Shown piece by piece: positions 17,909 through 26,494 of a stretch of 45,978 nucleotides of DNA. Made by a program: the position numbers and the translations under genes. The stretch is from Candidatus Sulfotelmatobacter sp. Its GTDB lineage: Bacteria; Acidobacteriota; Terriglobia; Terriglobales; Acidobacteriaceae. The stretch spans positions 1 through 45,978 of the forward strand of contig JASHPH010000131.1 in the NCBI GenBank assembly GCA_030038255.1. The letters run 5' to 3'. Within the stretch, counting starts at the first letter, position 1. Each line of letters starts with the position of its first letter. The notes under the pieces were generated by a model. That model worked only from the letters and a program-made list of their open reading frames with translations. It was not told where the DNA came from and did not search any database.

Positions 17909-18244
17909 ATGCCCCAAGAGATCTCGGTGTCGTATCAGGCTATCAAGAGCAAGGTATACCGTTTAATCGATTCTCTCGTCGTGGGAGAAAAGAACGAAGC
18001 TGAGGTCCAGGAGTCCATCCGGCGGTGGTGGGCACTGATTCACCCCGCGGATCGCCCGATCGCGGAGAAGTATCTGCTGATGGTGCTGGCGCGCTCGGCG
18101 TCGGCTCTGGACTCTATGGGGGACGCTCTGCTTTCCGTGGGCGGCTCAGAGGCGGCACAGATTACCCACACCCAGTTGGTGAGTAAGCGACTCCGCGTGC
18201 TTGAGCGGGTGGTCAAGGAATCGACGGTTCGGCCGGCGATCTAG
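17909..18244 (+). CDS. Small alpha-helical protein of unknown function
   Basis: This 111-residue protein has no signal peptide or membrane segment and is predicted to be helical. It has a Trp-Trp pair (RRWWALIHPADR) and several charged amphipathic stretches (SKRLRVLERVVKE). I do not recognise a family. AGGAT lies shortly before the ATG. It converges with glnA, 22 bases away. Being a real gene is supported by its codon pattern and its ribosome site only. Confidence 0.6.
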   Translation: MPQEISVSYQAIKSKVYRLIDSLVVGEKNEAEVQESIRRWWALIHPADRPIAEKYLLMVLARSASALDSMGDALLSVGGSEAAQITHTQLVSKRLRVLERVVKESTVRPAI

Positions 18245-18266
18245 CGTAGTAAGCCCCGCTGAGCCC

Positions 18267-19679
18267 CTAAATGTCGTAATACAGCGCGAACTCGTACGGG
18301 TGCGGCCGCAGCCGGATCGCATCCACTTCCTTTGAGCGCTTGTAGTCTACGTAGGTCCGCAATAACTCTTCGGTAAACACGTCGCCCTTCAGAAGGAATG
18401 CGTGATCGCGCTCCAGGGCATCGAGTGCGTCTTCGAGAGACCCGGGCATCGAGGGGATGCCAGCCAATTCTTCCGGATCAAGTTCGTAGATGTCTTTGTC
18501 CATCGGCAGGCCGGGATCCATCTTGTTCTCGATGCCGTCAAGACCGGCCATCAACATCGCGGCAAAGGCCATGTAGGGATTGCAACTCGGGTCGGGCGGG
18601 CGGAACTCCACGCGCTTGGCCTTGGGCGAAGCGGAATACACGGGAATGCGGCAGGCCGCCGAGCGATTGCGCCGCGAGTACGCCAGATTTACCGGCGCCT
18701 CAAATCCCGGCACCAGCCGCTTGTACGAGTTCGTTGTGGGCGCGATGATCGCCGAGAGCGCCGGGCCGTGCTTGATCAGACCACCGACATACCACAAAGC
18801 TAGCTGCGACATGCCCGCATAACCGTCGCCGGCAAACAGCGGCTGGCCGGCCTTCCACAGCGACTGGTGCGTGTGCATGCCGCTGCCGTTGTCGCCGAAG
18901 ATGGGCTTGGGCATGAACGTAACGGTTTTTCCGTAGTGGTTGGCCACATTCTTGACGACGTACTTGTAAAGCAGCATTTTGTCGGCCGAGCGCACCAGCG
19001 AATCGAATTTCAGATCGATTTCGGTTTGCCCGCCGGTCGCCACTTCGTGGTGATGGCATTCCACGTCCATGCCGCAGCTTTGCATGGTCAACACCATCTC
19101 GGAACGCAGGTCCTGGTAGTGGTCGGTCGGGGGAACAGGAAAATAGCCTTCCTTGTAGCGCGGACGGTAGCCGAGTTTGTTCTCTTCCCTGCCCGAGTTC
19201 CAGCGGCCCTCCTCGGCATCGATGAAGTAAAAGCCATATTGCTCGCGCTGATCGAAGCGCACATTATCAAAGATGAAGAACTCAGCCTCGGCGCCAAAGT
19301 AAGCCGTGTCGGCGATGCCGGTTGACGTCAAGTACATCTCGGCCTTGCGCGCGATGTAGCGCGGATCGCGGTCGTAGCGCTGCTTGGTTACGGGGTCCAC
19401 TACGTCGCAGATCATCACGAGCGTGGGCACTTCGGTGAAAGGATCGAGCATGTGTGAGTTCGGGTCGGGTTTGAGGAGCATGTCGCTTTCGTGGATGGCG
19501 GCCCAGCCTCGGATCGAGGAACCGTCCATGCCAAAGCCTTCTTCAAACGAGGCCTCCGTCAGCTGATCGATCGGAAACGAAATGTGGTGCCACAGTCCGG
19601 GGATGTCTGTAAAGCGAAGATCGAGAATCTTCGCGTCATGCTGTTTGGCGAAGTCGCGAACCGTTTTTGCGTCGGCCAT
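18267..19679 (-). CDS. glnA: Glutamine synthetase type I
   Basis: The enzyme forms glutamine from glutamate, ammonia and ATP as a dodecamer. Visible family elements are [12 protein letters not shown], the metal and substrate region GAEAEFF and [10 protein letters not shown], the ATP-binding [12 protein letters not shown] loop, and NRSAACRIP. Tyr398 in [10 protein letters not shown] corresponds to the tyrosine adenylylated in the E. coli enzyme (Tyr397), so covalent control is possible. The 470-residue length is standard for GSI-beta. AGGAG five bases before the ATG supports the start. No glnB or ntr genes are adjacent. Confidence 0.96.
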   Translation of the reverse strand: MADAKTVRDFAKQHDAKILDLRFTDIPGLWHHISFPIDQLTEASFEEGFGMDGSSIRGWAAIHESDMLLKPDPNSHMLDPFTEVPTLVMICDVVDPVTKQRYDRDPRYIARKAEMYLTSTGIADTAYFGAEAEFFIFDNVRFDQREQYGFYFIDAEEGRWNSGREENKLGYRPRYKEGYFPVPPTDHYQDLRSEMVLTMQSCGMDVECHHHEVATGGQTEIDLKFDSLVRSADKMLLYKYVVKNVANHYGKTVTFMPKPIFGDNGSGMHTHQSLWKAGQPLFAGDGYAGMSQLALWYVGGLIKHGPALSAIIAPTTNSYKRLVPGFEAPVNLAYSRRNRSAACRIPVYSASPKAKRVEFRPPDPSCNPYMAFAAMLMAGLDGIENKMDPGLPMDKDIYELDPEELAGIPSMPGSLEDALDALERDHAFLLKGDVFTEELLRTYVDYKRSKEVDAIRLRPHPYEFALYYDI

Positions 19680-19849
19680 AAAAACTCCTGGAACGTTCCT
19701 TTGAAGATGTCGCGGCAGATTGTGCGCGAAGCCTCAAGCTGGGCGTGCTGCTACAATCGGTCGCGTTGTGAGGACCGAGAAGTCTAAAGGTTGCGCTCAG
19801 CACTGGCAATTGGATTCTTCTTATAGCCGGAATAACGGGACTTTATACT

Positions 19850-19935
19850 GAGCTGTCAGCTGTCAGCCATCAGCTCTCAGCAAGGCCGTGCGGGGACGCA
19901 GGTTCGCTGACAGCCGAGGGCTGACAGCTGAAAGC
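19850..19935. repeat. Palindromic element (AGCTGTCAGCT type) before the LysR gene
   Basis: The left arm (19850-19880, AGCTGTCAGCTGTCAGCC) and right arm (19906-19929, GCTGACAGC...GCTGACAGCT) are inverted and contain several GCTGACAGC units. The right arm ends only 11 bases before the LysR ATG, so it forms the 5' leader of that gene. TATACT at 19844-19849 just upstream is a possible -10 box. Confidence 0.7.
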
Positions 19936-19940
19936 TTCTT

Positions 19941-20852
19941 ATGGATTTCGACCAGCTCGAAAGCTTTCTCGAAGTGGCACGCCACGCGTCATTCTCACGT
20001 GCGGCGGAGAAGCGCTTCCGCACCCAGCCCGCCATCTCGTCCCAGATTCGAGGACTCGAAGAGGAAGTGGGAGCGAAGCTTTTCGACCGCTCTGGCGGCA
20101 AGGTCTCTCTTACTGCAGCAGGTAAAGAGTTCCTGAAATATGTCGAGGAAACGCTCGCCGCCCGAAAAACGATGCTGGTCACGATCGCCGAGATGGAGCG
20201 TGTGCCCCGCGGAGAGATCATCGTAGGGGCGAACGAAGGGACGTGCCTGCATATTCTGCCGGAGGTGTTCGCCGATTTCAAAAAGCAGTATCCCGATGTC
20301 TCGGTCAGCATCAAGCGCGCCGATTACGCCAAGATCCTGGAATCGGTGATCGATAACTCGGTCGATTTCGGGGTAGTTTCGCTCCCGGTCACAGACAACC
20401 GCCTGACCGTGGTGCTCATCCATCGGGATGAGTTGATCCTCATCACACCACCGCACCATCCGCTCGGTAAGCTGAAGTCGGCCACCATCGCCGACGTCGC
20501 CCGCTTCCCCCTTGTCGTGCCCAAAGCCGGGCACACCCGCGACGCGATCGAAGAACTGTTTCACGAGCGGCGACTGAAGCCGAATTTCACCATGGAGCTC
20601 GATTCGAGTGAACTGCTGAAACGGTTTGTCGCAGCCGATGTCGGCATCGGCTTCATCGCCCGCTCCAATGTCGAGGAGGATGTTCGCGCCAGAGTTCTGA
20701 ATGCGGTGATGATCGCCGATGCCCAGGTTCGCCGCGACCTTGCGCTCGTCTTCCGCAAAGACAAGGCTCTCAGCCGCGCCGCTCTGGCTTTTATTGACAT
20801 TGCCGTGAAGCACAAGTCCGCGCAGGAACTGGTGCAGACTCCAACCCGATGA
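19941..20852 (+). CDS. LysR-family transcriptional regulator
   Basis: The N-terminal winged helix is clear (FLEVARHASFSRAAEKRF, then QPAISSQIRGLEEEVGAKLFDR), followed by a linker helix and a periplasmic-binding-type effector domain (residues ~90-295). The closest recognisable type is the CysB/CysL-like group, but the effector cannot be told. LysR regulators usually act on a neighbouring gene. Here the only partner is the POTRA protein, whose ATG overlaps this stop by four bases (ATGA), which is unusual for a regulator and suggests co-transcription. A palindrome fills the leader. Confidence 0.9.
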   Translation: MDFDQLESFLEVARHASFSRAAEKRFRTQPAISSQIRGLEEEVGAKLFDRSGGKVSLTAAGKEFLKYVEETLAARKTMLVTIAEMERVPRGEIIVGANEGTCLHILPEVFADFKKQYPDVSVSIKRADYAKILESVIDNSVDFGVVSLPVTDNRLTVVLIHRDELILITPPHHPLGKLKSATIADVARFPLVVPKAGHTRDAIEELFHERRLKPNFTMELDSSELLKRFVAADVGIGFIARSNVEEDVRARVLNAVMIADAQVRRDLALVFRKDKALSRAALAFIDIAVKHKSAQELVQTPTR

Positions 20853-22201
20853 AGCGGGCTACTTCCAGTGTTGTGGCTCTGTTGTGCTGGGCGCTGGTTA
20901 TGCCCTGTGCGGGGCAGACCACGTCTTCACAGAAGCCGTTCGCCCAACTGCCCGAGGCTGAGCGTCAGCTGATCGCCATCATAGTCACGGGGAGCAAGCG
21001 GTTTCCAGAAGAAGCCATTGCTGCGTCCACAGGCCTGCGTCTCGGAACTACCGTCACTGAAGACGATTTCAAGAAAGCCGCGCGCCACCTCGGTGCTACG
21101 GGAGCGTTCACCGAAATCGCATACAACTATTCGTATTCTTCGACGGGGACGAAGCTGGAGATCCACGTCACCGACGCGAACCGGTTTGTCCCCGCACGCT
21201 TCGTCGATTTCGTGTGGTTCCCCGAAGACGAGCTGCGCCGCCGAATTAAAGAACACGTCCCGCTTTTTGACGGTGAATTGCCGACCTCGGGCCGCATGGT
21301 GGACGAGGTTTCCGACGTGCTCCAGGCCATGCTGGTCGAAGGTGCCATCCCCGGCCATGTGGATTATGAGCGCGTCGGAAAGGAAGATGGGCCGGTTGAA
21401 GGAATCGTGTTCAAAATATCCGAGGTTTTGATTCGCGTGCGTAAAATCGAGTTCAACGGAGCCGTAGCTCCTGAACTCGCCTTGCTCGAAGCGGCCGCCG
21501 ACGAGATGCCAAATCGCGAATATTCACGCGAGCGCTTGAACCAACTCGTCGAACAGAAACTCCTGCCCATTTACCATGCCCGTGGGTACCTGAAAGCTTC
21601 GTTTAGCCCGCCACAGCCCAAACCGGTGCAGCAGCCGAGTGCCGAAGCGATTCAGGAAGGCCCCCGCAATCAGACGGTGGTGGACGTTGTTTTTGCGGTT
21701 ACGCCAGGCCAGCAATACAAGCTGAAGAACTTGAAGTGGTCCGGCAACAAAGATCTTCCCACCGACACACTACAGAAAATGCTCCACGCGCAGCCCGGCG
21801 AACCCGCCAACACCGTCCGGCTCAATCAGGATCTCAAGGAAGTTCAAAAGCTGTATGGGTCGCGGGGATTTGTCGTGGCGACGATCAAAGTCGGCGCCAG
21901 CTTTGACGACGCAGAAAACACCGTCGCCCTGGTTCTGCAAGTGAACGAAGGCGATCGTTACCACATGGGCGATCTGGAGTTTCGCGGCCTCGACAACAGT
22001 CTGACGGCCAAGCTGAGAAACGCCTGGAAGCTTCGCCCGGGCGATGTATATGACGCCAGCTACCTCGATCAGTATCTGCGCGAAGCGCGAAAACTGCTCC
22101 CTCCTAACTTCGACTGGGAGGTTTCCCCGCACGTGACCGCCAACGTCCGCGACAAGAGCGTCGACGTTGATCTCATCTACTCGGTGAAGGCCCCGAAGTA
22201 G
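20849..22201 (+). CDS. POTRA-domain protein lacking the Omp85 barrel
   Basis: A signal peptide (residues ~1-23, VVALLCWALVMPCAGQ) is followed by several BamA-type POTRA repeats. These sit at about residues 40-118 (IAIIVTGSKRFPEEAI...), 195-265 (RVRKIEFNGAV...), 290-375 (YKLKNLKWSGNKDLPTDTL...) and 376-448 (HMGDLEFRGLDNSL...). The chain ends after the last repeat at 450 residues, where a BamA protein would continue for about 400 residues of barrel. It is therefore predicted to be a free periplasmic POTRA protein, perhaps an assembly partner for outer-membrane proteins. A hairpin with five T at 22343-22373 ends the transcript. Confidence 0.8.
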   Translation: MKRATSSVVALLCWALVMPCAGQTTSSQKPFAQLPEAERQLIAIIVTGSKRFPEEAIAASTGLRLGTTVTEDDFKKAARHLGATGAFTEIAYNYSYSSTGTKLEIHVTDANRFVPARFVDFVWFPEDELRRRIKEHVPLFDGELPTSGRMVDEVSDVLQAMLVEGAIPGHVDYERVGKEDGPVEGIVFKISEVLIRVRKIEFNGAVAPELALLEAAADEMPNREYSRERLNQLVEQKLLPIYHARGYLKASFSPPQPKPVQQPSAEAIQEGPRNQTVVDVVFAVTPGQQYKLKNLKWSGNKDLPTDTLQKMLHAQPGEPANTVRLNQDLKEVQKLYGSRGFVVATIKVGASFDDAENTVALVLQVNEGDRYHMGDLEFRGLDNSLTAKLRNAWKLRPGDVYDASYLDQYLREARKLLPPNFDWEVSPHVTANVRDKSVDVDLIYSVKAPK

Positions 22202-22342
22202 TGGGAGTGGGAAGCTTTCGTCCCATTTCCGGAACAAGTGCAAGATTTTTCTTTTCGACAACAACAGAAGGGAGTACTCTATGCGCCTGCGAGAGCCGAA
22301 TTTGCCCGGGGGCCCTCCCCAAAAAGTGAATCCGGGCAGGAG

Positions 22343-22373
22343 CGGGGATGCGCGCCAGCGCCTCCCCGTTTTT
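22343..22373 (+). terminator. Intrinsic terminator after the POTRA gene
   Basis: CGGGGA/TCCCCG and GCGC/GCGC pair around a GCCA loop, with one mismatch, and are followed by TTTTT. Confidence 0.75.
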
Positions 22374-22522
22374 CTGCGCGGAAGGGACTCTGGATTTTGT
22401 GCTCAGACTGCGGCCGCCTCTTGCGCGCCCTCCGGATTGCTTGTAACTTCGAGGGGATGAGAACATCTCTAGCAGTGCGTCTGACCGAAAGGGCGCGACA
22501 ATCACTGAGGAGACCAACAGCA

Positions 22523-22870
22523 ATGAAATCTCGTCTAGTTCAATTCGGATCCCTCTTCCTAGCGCTGTTCATGACCGCAAGCCTGGCCGTTTCTGCCTCC
22601 GCGAAGGCAACCACCTTTACCGGCACAGTGAGTGATGCGATGTGTGGGGCCAAGCATGCTATGCCGGGCGACGCTGCCGGTTGCACCCGCGCCTGCGTGA
22701 GCAAAGGCTCCAAGTACGCGCTCGTGGTCGGCGACAAGGTCTACACTCTCGACACCACGGACAAGGCCGCGTTGGCCGCACTCGACAAGCAGGCGGGAGC
22801 CAAAGCCACGGTGACGGGTACAGAGAAGGACGGCACCATCGCCGTCACTTCGGTCAAAGCCGCTCAGTAG
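22523..22870 (+). CDS. Small exported protein of unknown function
   Basis: The 115-residue protein has a signal peptide (FGSLFLALFMTASLAVSASA) and a small beta-rich domain (residues ~30-112). It begins TFTGTVSDAMCG and has two further cysteines in GCTRACV, so disulphides or a metal site are possible. The pattern resembles small acidobacterial OB-fold-like proteins, perhaps DUF5818, but I am not certain of the family name. GAGGAGA at 22507-22513 supports the ATG; an in-frame extension upstream runs through a terminator and is not coding. Confidence 0.75.
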   Translation: MKSRLVQFGSLFLALFMTASLAVSASAKATTFTGTVSDAMCGAKHAMPGDAAGCTRACVSKGSKYALVVGDKVYTLDTTDKAALAALDKQAGAKATVTGTEKDGTIAVTSVKAAQ

Positions 22871-22905
22871 GCTGAGTTCACGATTGAATGTCTTTGTCTT
22901 TCTCC

Positions 22906-22936
22906 GGCGGGAGGCCGCGTAGGGCTGCCTCCCGCC
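22906..22936 (+). terminator. GC-rich hairpin after the small exported protein
   Basis: GGCGGGAGGC (22906-22915) pairs perfectly with GCCTCCCGCC (22927-22936) around an 11-base loop. Only a short T-poor tail (CAATTCTT) follows, so termination efficiency is uncertain. Confidence 0.55.
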
Positions 22937-23036
22937 CAATTCTTGCGGCGTACCATGAAATTTATCGTTTCTTTACAAAACGTTGTGTTAGATTGTGCCT
23001 TCCTAACATCAAATTTTCTTCGCGGAGGCGACGGAA

Positions 23037-23594
23037 TTGGGCAAGGACATGGTTCCGAAACGGATTTTCTTTACCAAGGGAGTCGGCAAGCACCGCGAAC
23101 GACTGACCTCGTTTGAGCTGGCGTTGCGCGACGCCGGCATCGCCGCCCAGAATCTGGTGCGCGTCTCCTCCATCTTTCCGCCCAACTGCAAGCTGCTAGC
23201 CCGCAAGGAAGGCGTGAAGTATCTCCATCCCGGCGAAGTTGTGTTTGCCGTGGTCGCCGAAAACTCGACGCGCGAACCGCACCGCCTTCTCGCATCGTCC
23301 ATCGGCGTGGCCATCCCCGCCGACCGTAACACCTACGGATATCTCAGCGAGCACCACTCCTTCGGCGAAACGGAAGACGCGGCCGGCGAATACGCCGAGG
23401 AACTCGCCGCCGAGATGCTTGCCACCACGCTCAACGTGGAGTTCGATCCCGACCGCTCCTGGGACGAGAAGAAGCAGATCTATCGGCTCTCGAACAAAAT
23501 CGTGCGCACCGCGAACGTGACTCAGTCAGCGGTCGGCGACAAGCGCGGCCTGTGGACAACCGTGATCGCCTCGGCGGTATTGATTTTCGACTAG
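23037..23594 (+). CDS. pdaD: Pyruvoyl-dependent arginine decarboxylase
   Basis: This enzyme removes CO2 from arginine to give agmatine. The proenzyme cleaves itself at a Ser-Ser bond to create the pyruvoyl group. [11 protein letters not shown] shows that site (Ser40-Ser41 counted from the ATG at 23049). Other family elements are [13 protein letters not shown] and a C-terminal domain with [19 protein letters not shown]. Length is about 181-185 residues, normal for the family. Two starts compete: TTG at 23037, nine bases after GGAGG, and ATG at 23049, which matches the usual beginning MVPK but has only a poor AAGG. It is the first step of the polyamine cluster here. Confidence 0.92.
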   Translation: MGKDMVPKRIFFTKGVGKHRERLTSFELALRDAGIAAQNLVRVSSIFPPNCKLLARKEGVKYLHPGEVVFAVVAENSTREPHRLLASSIGVAIPADRNTYGYLSEHHSFGETEDAAGEYAEELAAEMLATTLNVEFDPDRSWDEKKQIYRLSNKIVRTANVTQSAVGDKRGLWTTVIASAVLIFD

Positions 23595-23906
23595 GAAACG
23601 ATCCAAGTAGTGGCAATCCGACTGACGGCCCCATTTTGTCAGTCTCCAAGCGTGCAGCGACGACTTTCCGCTGCCATATCGCACACGCTGATTTTTGTGC
23701 TGGAGCGGCAGCTTGTTTTTCGAATCCGATACCGCTAAATCCTTGCAGCCGACTCGATTACCGGACATCTAAATAACGGAGTGCAGTTCGGTTGGCGGTT
23801 AGTACTTTGGTAACATCGGCTTTTCTCCGATGTAACTTTCCGTTAACAGCTGCCCGGTAGAATAGAAGTCGATCTGATACGAACACCGATCCAAAACCAA
23901 CGAGGA
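23595..23906. other. Intergenic stretch with a small hairpin
   Basis: No coding content is recognised. A perfect seven-base stem, ACATCGG/CCGATGT (23813-23833), lies upstream of the DUF2934 gene, and TAGAAT at 23856-23861 may be a -10 box. Confidence 0.45.
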
Positions 23907-24188
23907 ATGGAAGTGGACATCGAAACCCGCAGACGGAAGCAGCGAGAGCTTATGGTACAGCTTGTCGAGCGCAAGGTTCGCTCGCGCGCCCAGCAGCTTT
24001 ACGACGAGCGCGGCCAGGAGGACGGGCATGCCCTGAACGATTGGGTGAAGGCAGAATCGGAAATCCTTGAGAACAGCATTCTTGCTCCGCTGTATCGGCG
24101 CTCGAAGAAGTCTGATTCCCAAGCTGTGGGTCGTGAAGCGACAGGAAATCTCGCTGACGATTCTTCCGCCTGTCAATCTCCCGCGTAA
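23907..24188 (+). CDS. DUF2934-type small protein
   Basis: The 93-residue protein contains the DUF2934 pattern, RAQQLYDERGQEDGHALNDW followed by VKAESEIL, at residues ~27-55. The flanks are charged and low in complexity. The molecular function of DUF2934 is unknown; the domain often occurs in small proteins of soil bacteria. The ribosome site GAGGA directly abuts the ATG at 23907, so the in-frame GTG at 23913, six bases after GAGGA, is an equally good start. The gene converges with the deoxyhypusine-synthase-like gene. Confidence 0.75.
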   Translation: MEVDIETRRRKQRELMVQLVERKVRSRAQQLYDERGQEDGHALNDWVKAESEILENSILAPLYRRSKKSDSQAVGREATGNLADDSSACQSPA

Positions 24189-24208
24189 ACCAACCTGGGC
24201 CAGGGGGC

Positions 24209-25381
24209 TTAGCGCTTTCTGGCCAGTTCCTTCCTCTTCTGATCAGCCTTGCTGCCAGCTTTCCCGTTCTTATCTAGGCGCTCGAGCACAGCCGCAACAA
24301 TAATTGGCAGTCCGACGGTCGCATCCACAAAGACTTCGCCAAATCTGCCGCCTTCCGCCGGAGGAACGAACTTGCCCCACGAGACCGCTTCGCTGTACGG
24401 ACTCCCCGAGAGTCCGCCCCAGTGGACCGGCTCGGGGCAGATTCGCAAGCCATAGTGATAACGCTTTAGAGGAATTTTCTCTCCTAGCCGCCGGTGGCGC
24501 AGCTCGATAAACGGCCCAAACTGCTGCGACCAGTTGCGTGGCACGCCGCCGCCAATCGTGAAAATTCCCAGCTTCTTCTGCCGCAACAGCGTGGCCGCGA
24601 AATGCTCCAGATCCTCGAAGGGATCGAAGCGAATCTTGTGTCTTCCCGTTGATTCGCGCAACCGGTTGTTGAGCGCTGTATCGAGGCCCAGTTCGGAATC
24701 GCTGAACGCGGGCACAAACACGGGGACCCCTTTCTCGTAGGCCGACTTCAGGATTCCCCGCTGCCCATGCGCGTGCTTCGCCAGATATTCCCCGATGGCG
24801 TGATTCAGCTTGTACGAGCACATGACCTCATTGTGGTCCCAGGCTTCGAGCACATGCGACAAGACTTCCTCGACGTCATCGAGGTTCTGCTCCGGCTCGA
24901 GCGTGTCGTAGACGCGGTTGTAGCCCTGCTCGTAAAGTTCCTCGTCCGAAACTTCCGGGTTCGCGCGGAAGTGAGCGCGGCCAGTCGCCTCAACGAGTCC
25001 ATGAGCCATCAGTGCTCCCGTCGACACGATGGCGTCGACAATGCCGCGGTCGATCAGTTCAGTGATGATCAGTCCCTGCTTGGCCACGGTCATGGCCCCA
25101 GCCAGGGTCATAACAACGAAGCAATCTTCGTCCAGCGCCATGGCCTCGAGGACGTCTGCCGCTTCGCCCAACTGACGGCCGGTGAACGCAGTTCTTGCCA
25201 TCGCTCTTACGAGGCCGTCAATGGAAGTGATTTTGCCAAGATCAAGCGGCTCTAGTGGTGTCAGCCGGTCCTCGATGGGATTGTGCAGGTGACGATCTTT
25301 GCCCTCGCCGCCGTGTGCGTGGTTTGCATGTGCGGGCTGCGAATTGCCCTTATGCGAGTTGCTATGATTACTCTGTTTCAT
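24209..25381 (-). CDS. Deoxyhypusine-synthase-like protein, probable homospermidine or spermidine-forming enzyme
   Basis: The fold belongs to deoxyhypusine synthase: ALAGAMTVAKQGLIITELI-like first half, LGIFTIGGGVPRNW, and GLSGSPYSEAVSWGKF, where Lys337 matches the catalytic lysine of the human enzyme. Bacteria have no eIF5A, and bacterial relatives include homospermidine synthases that transfer aminobutyl or aminopropyl groups to putrescine. The neighbours make putrescine, which supports that role. The N-terminal 35 residues are unusually rich in His (at least seven; HANHAHGGEGKDRHLH) and may bind metal. GGAGG six bases before the ATG at 25381 fixes the start. It is divergent from the amidohydrolase gene. 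Confidence 0.88.
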   Translation of the reverse strand: MKQSNHSNSHKGNSQPAHANHAHGGEGKDRHLHNPIEDRLTPLEPLDLGKITSIDGLVRAMARTAFTGRQLGEAADVLEAMALDEDCFVVMTLAGAMTVAKQGLIITELIDRGIVDAIVSTGALMAHGLVEATGRAHFRANPEVSDEELYEQGYNRVYDTLEPEQNLDDVEEVLSHVLEAWDHNEVMCSYKLNHAIGEYLAKHAHGQRGILKSAYEKGVPVFVPAFSDSELGLDTALNNRLRESTGRHKIRFDPFEDLEHFAATLLRQKKLGIFTIGGGVPRNWSQQFGPFIELRHRRLGEKIPLKRYHYGLRICPEPVHWGGLSGSPYSEAVSWGKFVPPAEGGRFGEVFVDATVGLPIIVAAVLERLDKNGKAGSKADQKRKELARKR

Positions 25382-25579
25382 CGCAAGCCTCCAAGACGAC
25401 TGCGATTCATCCCGACAGGATACTTTACAAGAAAATGGGAGCATCCGGGCATCGGCGGGCGGCAGAAGCCTCGGCTCTTCTGATGCTTAACCCTTGCATC
25501 GAACATCAAATAGCTCTACGCGCACATGAACGGGAGCGTTTCAGCGCGAATGCTATATTGTTCGCGGAGGTGGGAGCGA

Positions 25580-26482
25580 GTGCCGCCTGAAAAATTTCGC
25601 GTGGCTCTGGTGCAGATGTCGTGCGGTCCCGAGCCGGAGCGGAACCTGGAAAAGGCGCTCAGCCGCATTGCCGAAGCTGCCGGCCGCGGCGCGAAGGTCG
25701 TCTGCCTGCCCGAGCTTTTCCAGACGCAGTATTTCTGCCAGCGTGAGGATCACGCGCTGTTCGATCTGGCCGAACCGATTCCCGGACCAAGCAGCGAGAG
25801 GCTAGCTGCGGCGGCCCGCAACAACGGCGTCGTGCTGATCGCGTCGCTCTTCGAGAAGCGCGCCCCGGGCCTGTATCACAACACCGCGGCCATTTTCGAC
25901 AGCGACGGTTCTCTGCGTGGTCTGTATCGGAAGATGCACATCCCCGATGATCCGCTCTACTACGAGAAGTTCTACTTCACTCCTGGAGATCTGGGTTTTC
26001 GCGCGCTCGACACTTCCGCGGGCCGGCTGGGCACGCTGGTCTGCTGGGACCAGTGGTATCCGGAGGGCGCGCGGCTGACCGCGCTGCAGGGCGCGCAGGT
26101 ACTGTTTTATCCGACGGCGATCGGCTGGCATCCCGCCGAGAAAGCCGAGTTTGGCGTGGCCCAGCACGACGCCTGGCGCACGATTCAGCGGGCGCACGCG
26201 ATTGCCAACGGTGTTTACGTGGCAGTGGTGAATCGCGTCGGCTTCGAAACCGGCAACGTGCGCGGCAAGTCGGCTCCCGGCCAGGGACTGGAATTCTGGG
26301 GCGGCTCGTTCTTTTGCGATCCTTTCGGACGCGTGCTCGCGGAGGCGTCGCATGATCGCGAAGAAATCCTCGTGGGCGACGTCGATCTGAAGGCTCTGGA
26401 AGACATCCGCCGAAACTGGCCTTTCCTGCGCGACCGCCGCATCGACGCTTACGCGCCGATCACCAATCGGCTGCTGGACTAG
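25580..26482 (+). CDS. aguB: N-carbamoylputrescine amidohydrolase (nitrilase superfamily)
   Basis: The enzyme hydrolyses N-carbamoylputrescine to putrescine, CO2 and ammonia. The Glu-Lys-Cys triad of the nitrilase superfamily is complete: Glu45 (CLPELF), Lys118 (YRKMHIPD) and Cys155 (VCWDQWYPE). PDDPLYYEKFYFTPGD is characteristic of the AguB group. The 300-residue length is normal. The GTG at 25580 is preceded by GGAGG at nine bases; an upstream ATG frame passes through the predicted -10 box TATATT (25554-25559), so it is less likely. It is followed 12 bases later by aguA, its functional partner, in a probable operon. Confidence 0.93.
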   Translation: MPPEKFRVALVQMSCGPEPERNLEKALSRIAEAAGRGAKVVCLPELFQTQYFCQREDHALFDLAEPIPGPSSERLAAAARNNGVVLIASLFEKRAPGLYHNTAAIFDSDGSLRGLYRKMHIPDDPLYYEKFYFTPGDLGFRALDTSAGRLGTLVCWDQWYPEGARLTALQGAQVLFYPTAIGWHPAEKAEFGVAQHDAWRTIQRAHAIANGVYVAVVNRVGFETGNVRGKSAPGQGLEFWGGSFFCDPFGRVLAEASHDREEILVGDVDLKALEDIRRNWPFLRDRRIDAYAPITNRLLD

Positions 26483-26494
26483 GACGGATCAACT

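Noticed and set aside
11435-19935. Repeats considered as a CRISPR array
   Set aside because: The repeats are inverted pairs far apart, without regular spacers or cas genes.
24270-24821. Minus-strand second frame in the deoxyhypusine-synthase-like gene
   Set aside because: Overlaps the real gene in another frame and lacks any motif.
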